DNA from: Enhydrobacter sp.
GTDB taxonomy: Bacteria > Pseudomonadota > Alphaproteobacteria > Reyranellales > Reyranellaceae
Length of the DNA stretch: 41,203 nt
Assembly (NCBI GenBank): GCA_026126105.1
Contig: JAHCJV010000049.1
Span: forward strand, 1-41,203
Direction of reading: 5' to 3'
Position 1 is the first letter of the stretch, and every line of letters starts with the position of its first letter. The notes beneath the pieces were generated by a model. That model did not search any database. It was not told where the DNA came from and worked only from the letters and a program-made list of their open reading frames with translations. Positions 25,575 through 34,040 of the stretch are shown here, one piece after another. The translations under genes were made by a program, and so were the position numbers.

Positions 25575-26108
25575 CAGGAAGTAGGACGGCACCCAGTTCA
25601 CGACCATCAGCACGGCCGCTAACGGCCAGGCAACCCCAAGCGTCATGCGCGTGGCTGTCATGAACCAGTAGAAGAACAGCCCCTGCAGGAAGAGCTGGAG
25701 CAGCGCCGTCACGGCTAGCGGCGCAATGACAGCCACGAGCTGGCCTGCCAGGAGCAGGAGCACCGCCGGCAGGTTGATCCAGTTGAGCGACGAAATATAA
25801 CGCGGATACCGTTCCAGCCAGCCTCGGCGTTGTGCGATCTCATGGAAGAGAACGGGAAACAGCAGCCAGTCGACGACATAACGCAGCGCCTCCACGTACG
25901 CGATCTCCCAGCCATCCGCGGCGGTGTTCAACGAAGCGTAGTTTACGAACAGGTACAGCGCATAGAACGGCGCCACCACGAGCATGACCTGGAAAGAGCG
26001 CCGGCAGCCCTCTAGCGTGTTGTCGAAATGCGCCGGCGCCGTGGGGTCACGCAGCAGGATCTTAACCGCACCCTGGCTGCCCCGGGCGATCTCTGCTCGG
26101 CTCAACAT
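25530..26108 (-). CDS. Unrecognised integral membrane protein downstream of dapE
   Basis: A 192-residue protein that I do not assign to a named family. After a short soluble N-terminus (1-38, containing RDPTAPAHFDNTLEGCRRSF) there are about five hydrophobic segments at roughly 40-60, 75-93, 112-130, 131-155 and 158-188, so it is an inner-membrane protein with few extramembrane loops. It starts 6 bases after the dapE stop and is probably in its operon. Its end overlaps truA on the other strand by 45 bases. No catalytic motif is seen. Strong hydrophobic patterning and coupling to dapE support it as a real gene. Confidence 0.72.
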   Translation of the reverse strand: MLSRAEIARGSQGAVKILLRDPTAPAHFDNTLEGCRRSFQVMLVVAPFYALYLFVNYASLNTAADGWEIAYVEALRYVVDWLLFPVLFHEIAQRRGWLERYPRYISSLNWINLPAVLLLLAGQLVAVIAPLAVTALLQLFLQGLFFYWFMTATRMTLGVAWPLAAVLMVVNWVPSYFLSILVNRLLGVTAGL

Positions 26109-26114
26109 GGCTGC

Positions 26115-27314
26115 TCAGGCAGCAAAATAGCGGTCGAGTACCGTTTCGTAAACGCGCGCCAAGGCCTTGAGATCGGCGACGGCACTCTTCTCGTCGACTT
26201 TGTGCATGGTCTCGCCGACCAGGCCAAACTCCAGCACCGGGCAATAGGAACAGATGAAACGTGCATCGGAAGTGCCGCCGGTGGTCGACAGTTCGCATTC
26301 CACGCCCACCACATCGCGCACGGCACCTGCCACCAGCTCCGAAAGCGGGCCCGGCGGCGTGTAGAAGGACTCGCCCGAGACCTCGACCTTGTACTCGATC
26401 GTTCCGTTGCCGCCGACAGCCGCCGTGGCGCGCTCGATGCGCTCCTGCAGATGAGCGAGCAGGGTCTTCGACGTCCACAGATCGTTGAAGCGCGTGTTGA
26501 AGCGCGCCCTGGCGGTGCCGGGCGCAATGTTGGTCGCCTTGTTGCCGACATCGACCGTGGTGAACTGCAGCGAGGTCGGCTGGAAGTGCGTGCTGCCCTT
26601 GTCGATCGGCTCGCGCACCAGCGCCTCGATGATGGCGGACAGCCGATGGACCGCATTGTCGAGCCGCTCGGGATAGGCGACATGGCCCTGGATGCCGCGC
26701 ACGACGAGGTCGACTGTCATGCTGCCGCGCCGGCCGATCTTCATCATGTCGCCGAAGCGCCTCGAGCTGGTCGGCTCGCCGACGATGCAGGCATCGATCG
26801 TCTCGCCGCGATCCGCCAGCCTCTTCAGCATCTTGACCGTGCCGTTGATAGCCGGGCCTTCCTCGTCGCCGGTGATCAGCAGGCTGATCGCGCCACCGAA
26901 ATCACCCCCGCGCTTGGCCAGGAACCGGGCGCAAGCCTCCGTGAATGCCGCGATCGCCCCCTTCATATCGGCGGCGCCGCGTCCGAAAAGGTAGCCGGCC
27001 GACAGCTCCGCCGAGAACGGTCCGATGGTCCAGGAGGAGAGATCGCCCACCGGCACGACGTCGGAGTGGCCGGCGAAGCAGAAATGCTTGCCGCCCTCGT
27101 GGGGTCCCTGACCGATCCGGGCATAAAGATTGGCGACGTCGTCGGTGCCGGCCTGGGTGAAATCCATCCGTTCGCAACGGAAGCCGAGCGTGCCGAGGGT
27201 GCGCTCGAGGAGCTGCAGGGCGCCGCCCTCGGCCGGGGTCACGCTCTCGCAGCGCACCAGCGCGCGCGTCAGTTCGACCACGTCGGAGACGGAAGAAGTC
27301 AGAGTGTCGGGCAT
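26115..27314 (-). CDS. dapE: Succinyl-diaminopimelate desuccinylase
   Basis: The 399-residue M20-family metallohydrolase removes the succinyl group in the lysine/diaminopimelate pathway, feeding peptidoglycan. Zinc-binding and catalytic residues are visible: H83 and D85 in FAGHSDVVP, D116 in GRGAADMKG, E151 and E152 in TGDEEGPAINGT, and a C-terminal metal His in GETMHKVDEKS. The lid/dimerisation domain spans about 190-305 (GRRGSMTVDLVVRGIQGHVAYP). The start at 27314 fits the family N-terminus; no clear ribosome site precedes it, and a hairpin plus U-run ends only 26 bases upstream. The membrane-protein gene follows after 6 bases. Confidence 0.95.
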   Translation of the reverse strand: MPDTLTSSVSDVVELTRALVRCESVTPAEGGALQLLERTLGTLGFRCERMDFTQAGTDDVANLYARIGQGPHEGGKHFCFAGHSDVVPVGDLSSWTIGPFSAELSAGYLFGRGAADMKGAIAAFTEACARFLAKRGGDFGGAISLLITGDEEGPAINGTVKMLKRLADRGETIDACIVGEPTSSRRFGDMMKIGRRGSMTVDLVVRGIQGHVAYPERLDNAVHRLSAIIEALVREPIDKGSTHFQPTSLQFTTVDVGNKATNIAPGTARARFNTRFNDLWTSKTLLAHLQERIERATAAVGGNGTIEYKVEVSGESFYTPPGPLSELVAGAVRDVVGVECELSTTGGTSDARFICSYCPVLEFGLVGETMHKVDEKSAVADLKALARVYETVLDRYFAA

Positions 27315-27340
27315 GCGCTGACAGTACAACCGCATGGCGC

Positions 27341-27379
27341 AAAAGAGAAGAGCGCCGGCCTCGTTCCAGGCCGACGCTC
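27341..27379 (-). terminator. Rho-independent terminator or attenuator between smc and dapE
   Basis: On the minus strand a 12-bp stem with one G-U pair (GAGCGTCGGCCT with AGGCCGGCGCTC) and a 6-base loop is followed by TTCTCTTTT. This is the best intrinsic terminator in the window. It lies 84 bases after the smc stop but only 26 bases before the dapE ATG. An AT-rich patch (27391-27430) just upstream could be the dapE promoter, in which case the hairpin would act as an attenuator in the dapE leader. Confidence 0.7.
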
Positions 27380-27463
27380 AGTCGAGATGAGAGGAAGATA
27401 GTCTTGTTGCTTTTACGATAAGTTTGCCATCCCGGGCGCATCCGGCGCGCCGGGCAGGGTCGT

Positions 27464-30400
27464 TCACGCCACCATGCGGTCGGCCTCCTGAAGGTTGACA
27501 GAGACGAGCTGCGAAACGCCCTGCTCGGCCATGGTGACGCCGTAGAGCCTGTCCATGCGCGCCATCGTGACGCGATGGTGTGTGATGATCAGGAAGCGCG
27601 TGTCGGTACGCCCGGCGATGTCCTGCACCAGCGCGCAGAAGCGCTCGACGTTGAGATCGTCCAGCGGGGCGTCGACCTCGTCGAGCACGCAGATCGGAGC
27701 GGGATTGGTCATGAACACGGCGAACAGGAGCGACAGCGCCGTCAGCGCCTGCTCGCCGCCCGACAGCAGCGACATCACCTGCAGCTTCTTGCCCGGCGGG
27801 CTGGCATGGATCTCCAGTCCGGCCTCGAGCGGGTCTTCCGATTCAGTGAGGCGAAGCTCCGCCTTGCCGCCGCCGAACAGCTTGGTGAAGAGTTGCTGGA
27901 AGTGCGTGCTGACCTGCTCGAAGGCGACGAGAAAGCGCTCCCGACCTTCTCGGTTCAGGCTCTGGATGCCCTGGCGCAGTCGGCCGATGGCAGCGATGAG
28001 GTCATCGCGCTCGACGGTCATGCCGGTGATCTGCTGCTCGAGTTCGCTGGCCTCATCCTCGGCGCGCAGGTTGACCGCGCCCATCGTCTCGCGCTCGTGA
28101 ACCAGCCGCTCGAGCTTGTGCTCCGCCTTCTCCATCTCGGGCAGCTCTTCGACCGACTGCACCTCGGCCAGTGCCAGCACGCCGTCGATCTCGCAGCGCA
28201 GTCGTTCCTGGATGCGGTCGACCACCGCTTCGCGATCCTTGATCGCCTGCTCCATCAGACCTTCGCGCCGCACCCGGCTCTCGCGCGCACCAGCGAGCTC
28301 GGCCTCGACCATGCGCATCGCCTTGTCGGCCTGAGCGAGCCTCGTTTCGCCGACGGCGAGCTGGTCGGCCGCCTCCTGGCGCTTCGCCTCGGCCTTGGCG
28401 ATCTCTTCGCTGAGCGCGAGCTGCCGGGTCTCGATCTCGGCCGGCCGAACCTCGAGCTCGGCGAGCATCTCCGCGATCTGCTCGCGCCGCACATCGAGCT
28501 CGCCAATCTGGCCGTCGGCATCGGTCAGGCGCGTGCTCCAGCCCGCATGGTCCCGAGCGATGCGCTCCAATCGCTCGACCCGCATCTCGGCTTCGCGCGC
28601 GAGGCGATTGCAGTTGCCTTCAGCCTCGACCAATGCCGCTCGCAGCTCGGCAATACGCGCACGCAAGATACCGGCGGTCGCGCGGTCGGCCTGAGTGTCG
28701 GCAATCGCGGAGAGCCGCGCCTGGCGGAAGGTGCGGTGCATCTCAGCCTCGGCAATGTCGCCAACGATCTCTGCCATCGTCCGCTCGGTGCCGAGCTGGC
28801 GGGTGCGTAGCTGATCGATGCGGCGCGACACGTCGGCATGCCGGTCGCGCGCCTGGCTGGCGGCCCGTTCCGCCGCCGCGATGGTGCCCTGCGCATTGCG
28901 CTCGGCGATGCGCGTTGCCTCGCCGGCTTCCTGCGCCTTTCGCCGTGCCGACTCGGCGACCTGTCGCTCGTTGCGCCTGGCATATTCGATGCAGAGCTTC
29001 TCGGCATCGCGTACCGCGGTAAGCCAGCGCCTCTTGTCGTCGACCTTGGCCTGTGCGTTGGTCTGCTCGGCTACGACGCCATCGATCTGCCGACGGATGT
29101 CGGCCAGGCGGTTGCGCTGGCTGAGGCGAACCGCCGCCGTCGATGGAGCGCCGGCCCGCATGGCGTAGCCATCCCAGCGCCACACGGCGCCGTCGACCGT
29201 GACGAGCTGTTGGCCGGCCTTGAGGCTGGGCTGCAGCGCGGCGCCGGTGGCATCGTCAGCGACGATGCCGATGAAGCCGATCCGACGCTCAAGCTCCGGC
29301 ATCGCCTTCACGTGGGCGCCGAGCGGCGTCGCCCCTGCCGGCAAGGCCGGCACCTCGGCCAACGGGCCGAGCGGCAACCAATGGGTCGGCGCACCACGGT
29401 CGGACGAAGCCTCCAGGTCTTCACCGAAGGCCGCTCCGAGCGCCTTCTCGAAACCGGGCGCGACCGACACCGCGTCGAGCAGCGGCGGCCAGAGCGAGCC
29501 GGCTGCCGACTTCAGCGCCGCGGCCACGCCAGCCTCCTCTGCCCGCAGCTTGGTCAGTCGCGCATTGGCCTTCTGCAACAGCTCGTTGGCGACGGCATAG
29601 CTCGCCTCGGCGGCCACCCGCTCGGCAGCGCGCGCCTGCTCCATCTCGAAACGCTCGGCTTCGGCACGGGCGACGGCCTGCCGCGCGGCATCCGACTCAT
29701 AGCGCTCGGCCTCGCGCGCCCGCTCGATCGATTCCGCGCCGTGATGGCGGGCCTCCTCCCAAGCCAGCCGCGCAGCCTCCAGCGCGGCCTCGACGTCCGC
29801 CAGGGCCGGCAGGTTCGACAACTCGGTCTCGATCTGGCGCTGCTGGCCGGCGACCTCCGTGCGACGGATCTCCAGCCGCCGCAGGCGCTCCTGCACTTCG
29901 GCGATCTCGCGGTTGACGCTGTTGCGCAACGCCTCGTCGTCGGCGATCTGGCGATTCAGACGATCGTGCCCCCCTTCGGCGGCCACCGTGGCCTCCTTCG
30001 CCTCGTCACGCGCCTGCTCGGCTGCAGCCGCACGCTCCTCCTCGCCGACCCGCTCCTGCTCGAGCTTCGTCCGCTGGGCATCGAGATCGGCGATCGCGGT
30101 CTCGGCATCGCCCTTGCGGCCGCGCTCGCGTGCAAGGTCGCGCTCGGTCTGTTGCAGGCGGGTACCCGCCTCCTGCTGGGCGGCCGCAACGCGCTCGGCC
30201 TCCGCGGTCAAGGCATCGTGCGCGACCCGCAGACGCTGCAGGCCTGCCGCAGCGGCAGCCTCTTCACTGCGGAGCGGCGGCAGCGCGGTCGCGGCTTCGG
30301 CCTGCGCCGTCGTGGCGAGGCCCACCAGGCGCGTCAGGTCGGCGACCTGCACCTCTGCCTCCTTGAGCCGCTCGCCAGCGTCGGCGAGCTCGCTCTCCGC

Positions 30401-31120
30401 TCTGGCGAGCTTCAGCGCCAGCACGGACGCTTCGGCGCGGCGAATGTGATCGGACAGGTTGCGGTAGCGACTGGCCTGGCGGGCCTGGCGCTTCAGCCCC
30501 TTGTGCTGCTCTTCGAGGGCGACCAGCACGTCCTGCACGCGTGCCAGATTCTGCTCGGCGGCGCGCAGCCGCAGCTCGGCCTCGTGGCGCCGGGCATAAA
30601 GCCCGGTGATGCCGGCCGCCTCGTCGATCACGCCACGGCGGTCAATCGGCTTGGCATTGATCAGCGCACCGATTCGCCCCTGGCTGACCAGGGCTGTAGA
30701 GCGCGAGCCGGTCGCGGCGTCGGCGAACAAGGTCTGGACGTCACGCGCTCGAATCTCCCGCCCATTGACTGAATAGGCGGAGCCGTGGCCGCGCTCGATA
30801 CGCCGGGTGACGTCGAGCTGGTCGGCGTCGTTTACCATGGCCGGCGCGGTACGTGTCTTGTTGTCGAGGGTGAGCATGACCTCGGCGATATTGCGCGCCG
30901 GGCGGGTGCCGGCGCCGGCGAAGATCACGTCCTCCATTTCGGAGCCGCGCATCTGCTTGGCAGAGGTCTCCCCCATCACCCATTTCAGCGCCTCGACCAG
31001 GTTCGACTTGCCGCAGCCGTTCGGCCCAACGATGCCGGTCATGCCGGCTTCGATGGCAAGCTCCGTCGGGTCGACAAAGGACTTGAAGCCGGCGAGCCGG
31101 AGCTTGTCGAACTGGACCAT
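27464..31120 (-). CDS. smc: Chromosome segregation ATPase SMC
   Basis: A 1218-residue SMC that, with ScpA and ScpB, forms the bacterial condensin. Walker A GPNGCGKSN is at 32-40. Long coiled coils (about 165-500 and 680-1030, very rich in Glu, Arg and Ala) flank the hinge around 510-660, and the C-terminal head has the signature LSGGEQ at 1119-1124 and Walker B ICVLDEVDAP with D1147? E1148-type residues. The length is normal for alphaproteobacteria. The start MVQFDKLRLAGFKSFVDP is standard. It lies 21 bases downstream of the DsbA-like gene, in the common dsbA-smc order, and is followed by an intrinsic terminator. Confidence 0.96.
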   Translation of the reverse strand: MVQFDKLRLAGFKSFVDPTELAIEAGMTGIVGPNGCGKSNLVEALKWVMGETSAKQMRGSEMEDVIFAGAGTRPARNIAEVMLTLDNKTRTAPAMVNDADQLDVTRRIERGHGSAYSVNGREIRARDVQTLFADAATGSRSTALVSQGRIGALINAKPIDRRGVIDEAAGITGLYARRHEAELRLRAAEQNLARVQDVLVALEEQHKGLKRQARQASRYRNLSDHIRRAEASVLALKLARAESELADAGERLKEAEVQVADLTRLVGLATTAQAEAATALPPLRSEEAAAAAGLQRLRVAHDALTAEAERVAAAQQEAGTRLQQTERDLARERGRKGDAETAIADLDAQRTKLEQERVGEEERAAAAEQARDEAKEATVAAEGGHDRLNRQIADDEALRNSVNREIAEVQERLRRLEIRRTEVAGQQRQIETELSNLPALADVEAALEAARLAWEEARHHGAESIERAREAERYESDAARQAVARAEAERFEMEQARAAERVAAEASYAVANELLQKANARLTKLRAEEAGVAAALKSAAGSLWPPLLDAVSVAPGFEKALGAAFGEDLEASSDRGAPTHWLPLGPLAEVPALPAGATPLGAHVKAMPELERRIGFIGIVADDATGAALQPSLKAGQQLVTVDGAVWRWDGYAMRAGAPSTAAVRLSQRNRLADIRRQIDGVVAEQTNAQAKVDDKRRWLTAVRDAEKLCIEYARRNERQVAESARRKAQEAGEATRIAERNAQGTIAAAERAASQARDRHADVSRRIDQLRTRQLGTERTMAEIVGDIAEAEMHRTFRQARLSAIADTQADRATAGILRARIAELRAALVEAEGNCNRLAREAEMRVERLERIARDHAGWSTRLTDADGQIGELDVRREQIAEMLAELEVRPAEIETRQLALSEEIAKAEAKRQEAADQLAVGETRLAQADKAMRMVEAELAGARESRVRREGLMEQAIKDREAVVDRIQERLRCEIDGVLALAEVQSVEELPEMEKAEHKLERLVHERETMGAVNLRAEDEASELEQQITGMTVERDDLIAAIGRLRQGIQSLNREGRERFLVAFEQVSTHFQQLFTKLFGGGKAELRLTESEDPLEAGLEIHASPPGKKLQVMSLLSGGEQALTALSLLFAVFMTNPAPICVLDEVDAPLDDLNVERFCALVQDIAGRTDTRFLIITHHRVTMARMDRLYGVTMAEQGVSQLVSVNLQEADRMVA

Positions 31121-31141
31121 CTACACCACGCCTGTCTCTGA

Positions 31142-31801
31142 CTACTTCGCGAGCTTACCGAGGACGGCATCGAGTTCCTCGACGGAACGCGCGCCCTTGA
31201 ACTGCTCGCCATTGATGAAAAGCGTCGGCGTCGAGCTGACGCCCAAGGTCTCGCCACTGCGATAATCGGCGATCACGCCGTTCTGGACGGCATCGTTGGC
31301 CAGGCAGGCCTTGACCTCGGCATCGCCCATGCCGGCGATGCGCAGCGACTTGGCGAGGTCGGCGATCGGATCGGACGCGACGGCCCACTTCGCCTGTGTG
31401 GAAAAGATCACGTCGATCACGCCGAAATACTTATCGTTTCCCGCGCATTCGGCGAGCTGCGCCGCCTTCACTGCCGTCTGATCGAGCGGAAAGTCGCGAT
31501 AGATCAGCTTCACCTTACCGGTATCGACCCACTTCTTCTTGATCTCCGGAAGAACCGCCATGGCAAAATGCGCACAGTGCGGGCAGGTAAAGGAGGCGTA
31601 CTCGATCACTGTGATCGGCGCCTTGGGATCGCCCATCACGTGATCCCCGGGCAAGATGCCGAGCAGGGCAGACTTGTCCGACGTCTGGGCGACCGCAGTC
31701 GGCGCCAGTCCGGTCGAGGATGGGCGGGTTCCAAAGAATACTCCGAGCGCAATCGCTGCCACGGCAACAGCGCCGCCGGCGACGATCAAGATATTCCGCA
31801 T
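31142..31801 (-). CDS. DsbA-family thiol:disulfide oxidoreductase
   Basis: A 219-residue thioredoxin-fold protein with an N-terminal membrane anchor or uncleaved signal (5-23), so it faces the periplasm. The active site is CPHC at 73-76 in ASFTCPHCAHF, and the cis-proline loop reads SSTPTLF near residue 190. The DsbA-type helical insertion lies between. It probably oxidises or isomerises cysteines of exported proteins. The ATG at 31801 was chosen for the signal-like N-terminus; upstream in-frame sequence belongs to the neighbouring gene. It lies between the DUF721-DsbA gene and smc on the same strand, and is clearly a tandem paralogue of the DsbA domain there. Confidence 0.9.
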   Translation of the reverse strand: MRNILIVAGGAVAVAAIALGVFFGTRPSSTGLAPTAVAQTSDKSALLGILPGDHVMGDPKAPITVIEYASFTCPHCAHFAMAVLPEIKKKWVDTGKVKLIYRDFPLDQTAVKAAQLAECAGNDKYFGVIDVIFSTQAKWAVASDPIADLAKSLRIAGMGDAEVKACLANDAVQNGVIADYRSGETLGVSSTPTLFINGEQFKGARSVEELDAVLGKLAK

Positions 31802-31854
31802 GACGCCTTCCTCTCCACTACATCTTGGGAATTCTGCCTGTGGGGAGTCAACGA

Positions 31855-32913
31855 CTACCGCCCCACCTGACGCAAAATAGAATCTATGCCTTCTGCCCCG
31901 CCAACGGGGTTTCCGTAGTTCTGTTCGTTGATAAACAAGGTGGGTGTAAACTTGACCCCGAGCGCATGGCCTGACTGCACGTCGCCGACGACCTTGTCGA
32001 AAAAGCGGTCGTTGGTCAGGCAGGCCTGCGTTGCCAAACCGGCCCGCTCCATGATCGAGACGATTTCCTCTTCGGGCGTCGGTGCCGTCAGCCAATCGAC
32101 CTGGGACTCGAATAGCGTGTCTATCGTCTCGAAGAACTTCTCGCCGCTGCACTCGGCCAGAAGGCTGCCGCGCGTGGCAACCGCATCCGACGGGAAGTGC
32201 CGATAGACGAATCGCAGCCGACCTGCATCGATCCAGTCGCGTTTCACGGCCGGAAGCACAGCGGCGTGGAAGTTCGCGCAGTGCGGACAGGTCAGAGAGA
32301 AGTAGTCGATGAGGATGTTGGGGGCGTCGTCCCTGCCCAGCACGTGATCGGTCGGCAGCACGCCGAGCAGCTTGCCGATATCCTGCGCCCGCGTCTCACG
32401 TGGCAGCAACAGCGTGCCGATCGCGCCCAGCAACAAGCCGCGCCGGCCGGCCGCGATGTGAGCGCCGAGCCGCACGAGTGCCGCGCGCAGGTCCGGATCC
32501 TTCACGGCAGCCGCGCGGCTCGATAGTCGTTCCATGGTTTCGGGACCGGGCTGCGGCAAAGGCGGCGGCACAGGCCGCTGCGCGAGCGTGCCTTGCACGA
32601 TACGGATGTCGTCGATGAAGCGGTGGCCGAAATAGGTGTTCACCCGCTCGACGACCTGCGCGCCGCGATGCTGGATCTCGAGTGCCGAAGCGCCCTCGAC
32701 CTTCAGCCGCAGTGCCTTGCCGGAACGGCCGCCGCGGCCGGGCAGCAACGCTTCTGGCTGCGTCAGACGTGCGATCTCGATACCGACGATGACGCTCCAC
32801 TCGGCCCTGAGACGCGCGATCGAGGCGCCACGTCCCTTGTTGCGCTTCTCGGCAAGGCCCGATGTCAGGCGCTGGGCGACACCGCCGAGCGCGCGGAAGC
32901 CATTTTCGCGCAT
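31855..32913 (-). CDS. DUF721/DciA-like domain fused to a DsbA-family domain
   Basis: A 352-residue reading frame without an internal stop joins two parts. Residues about 10-112 are a DUF721 (DciA-like) domain: LRAEWSVIVGIEIARLTQPE, LRLKVEGASALEIQH and VERVNTYFGHRFIDDIRIVQ. DciA proteins help load the replicative helicase. After a Pro-rich linker and KDPDLRAALVRLG (normally the end of DUF721 proteins) comes a signal- or anchor-like stretch RRGLLLGAIGTLLLP (157-171), then a DsbA domain with CPHC at 209-212 and cis-Pro loop KFTPTLF. The start at 32913 lies 46 bp from the divergent mutY ATG. Possible internal starts are ATG 32535 and GTG 32475, both with weak ribosome sites, so two products from one frame cannot be excluded. 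Confidence 0.8.
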   Translation of the reverse strand: MRENGFRALGGVAQRLTSGLAEKRNKGRGASIARLRAEWSVIVGIEIARLTQPEALLPGRGGRSGKALRLKVEGASALEIQHRGAQVVERVNTYFGHRFIDDIRIVQGTLAQRPVPPPLPQPGPETMERLSSRAAAVKDPDLRAALVRLGAHIAAGRRGLLLGAIGTLLLPRETRAQDIGKLLGVLPTDHVLGRDDAPNILIDYFSLTCPHCANFHAAVLPAVKRDWIDAGRLRFVYRHFPSDAVATRGSLLAECSGEKFFETIDTLFESQVDWLTAPTPEEEIVSIMERAGLATQACLTNDRFFDKVVGDVQSGHALGVKFTPTLFINEQNYGNPVGGAEGIDSILRQVGR

Positions 32914-32959
32914 GGACCCTTTCAAACGCTGCTCCTTATGGTAGGCCAAGGTGCTTCGC

Positions 32960-34015
32960 ATGACCACGACCCACGCCGCCCGTTTGCTCACCTGGTACGA
33001 TCGTCATCGTCGCACCCTGCCGTGGCGGGCGCCACCCGGCGGCCGCACGTCCCCATACCTCGTCTGGTTGTCCGAGATCATGCTGCAGCAGACGACGGTG
33101 GCCACCGTCGGCGACTATTTTCACCGATTTGTGAACCGTTGGCCGACAGTCGAAGCGCTGGCTGCCGCGCCACTCGATGAGGTCCTCTCGGCCTGGGCCG
33201 GCCTCGGGTACTATGCACGCGCGCGTAACCTGCATGCCTGTGCCAACGCGGTGATGGCGGAGTATGCCGGCCACTTCCCAGAGGACGAGGCGAGCCTGCT
33301 CGCCCTGCCCGGCATCGGTCGCTATACGGCGGCCGCAATCCGCGCCATCGCGTTCGACCGCCCGGCCTCGGCAGTCGACGGCAATGTCGAGCGCGTGATC
33401 GCCCGCCTTTACGCGATCGAGACACCCCTGCCCGACGCCAAGATCGAGATCGCTGCACGCGCTGCTGATCTGGTGCCGCCGGATCGGCCCGGCGACTACG
33501 CGCAGGCGATGATGGATCTCGGCGCCACCGTGTGCACGCCACGCAATCCGAGCTGCGTGATCTGCCCTCTCATGGCCGGCTGCCTGGGCCGTGCGCAAGG
33601 CATCGTCGAGCAGCTGCCGCAGCGCCTCCCCAAGGCCGACAAGCCGACCCGCCGGGGTCTTGCCTTCGTGCTGATGCGCAAGGACGGCGCGGTGCTGCTG
33701 CGCAAGCGGCCGGCCAAAGGACTGTTGGGCGGCATGGACGAGGTGCCTTCCAGTGTTTGGCGCGAAGGCGAGCTGGCGATCGCGGACGCGCTGAAGGAGG
33801 CGCCGGTGCCGGCCAACTGGAAAGTGCTGGACGGCGGCATTCGCCACACCTTTACGCACTTCCACCTCGAGCTCGCGATCGCCCGCGCCATCGCCGCGAC
33901 CTCCGGCCTTGCCAGGCTGGCCCCGGGCACGGACTGGGTGGCGGTGGACAGGATGACGGAACGAGCCCTGCCGACGGTCATGCGCAAGGTGATAGCGCAC
34001 GCCATGCAGGCATGA
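32960..34015 (+). CDS. mutY: A/G-specific adenine glycosylase MutY
   Basis: A 351-residue base-excision repair enzyme that removes adenine opposite 8-oxoguanine. The helix-hairpin-helix is LPGIGRYTAAAIRAIAF, and the catalytic Glu lies in VWLSEIMLQQTTVATV (about 37-52). The [4Fe-4S] cluster ligands follow the exact C-X6-C-X2-C-X5-C pattern in CTPRNPSCVICPLMAGC. The C-terminal NUDIX-like domain (about 225-345) recognises 8-oxoG. The ATG at 32960 is preferred to the GTG at 32951 because family proteins start near THAARLLTWYD. It converges on ccrM with 25 bp between stops. Confidence 0.95.
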   Translation: MTTTHAARLLTWYDRHRRTLPWRAPPGGRTSPYLVWLSEIMLQQTTVATVGDYFHRFVNRWPTVEALAAAPLDEVLSAWAGLGYYARARNLHACANAVMAEYAGHFPEDEASLLALPGIGRYTAAAIRAIAFDRPASAVDGNVERVIARLYAIETPLPDAKIEIAARAADLVPPDRPGDYAQAMMDLGATVCTPRNPSCVICPLMAGCLGRAQGIVEQLPQRLPKADKPTRRGLAFVLMRKDGAVLLRKRPAKGLLGGMDEVPSSVWREGELAIADALKEAPVPANWKVLDGGIRHTFTHFHLELAIARAIAATSGLARLAPGTDWVAVDRMTERALPTVMRKVIAHAMQA

Positions 34016-34017
34016 CG

Positions 34018-34031
34018 CCCTCGCAGGAGGG
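34018..34031. terminator. Small hairpin between convergent mutY and ccrM
   Basis: A 5-bp stem CCCTC/GAGGG with a 4-base loop occupies the gap between the two convergent stops. No U-run is present in either direction, so it is at most a weak bidirectional stop. Confidence 0.25.
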
Positions 34032-34040
34032 TGGGACGCG

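Noticed and set aside
28838..30772. A 644-residue open frame opposite smc
   Set aside because: It mirrors the Glu/Ala/Arg-rich coiled-coil codons of smc; its composition is that of an antisense shadow and no motif is seen.
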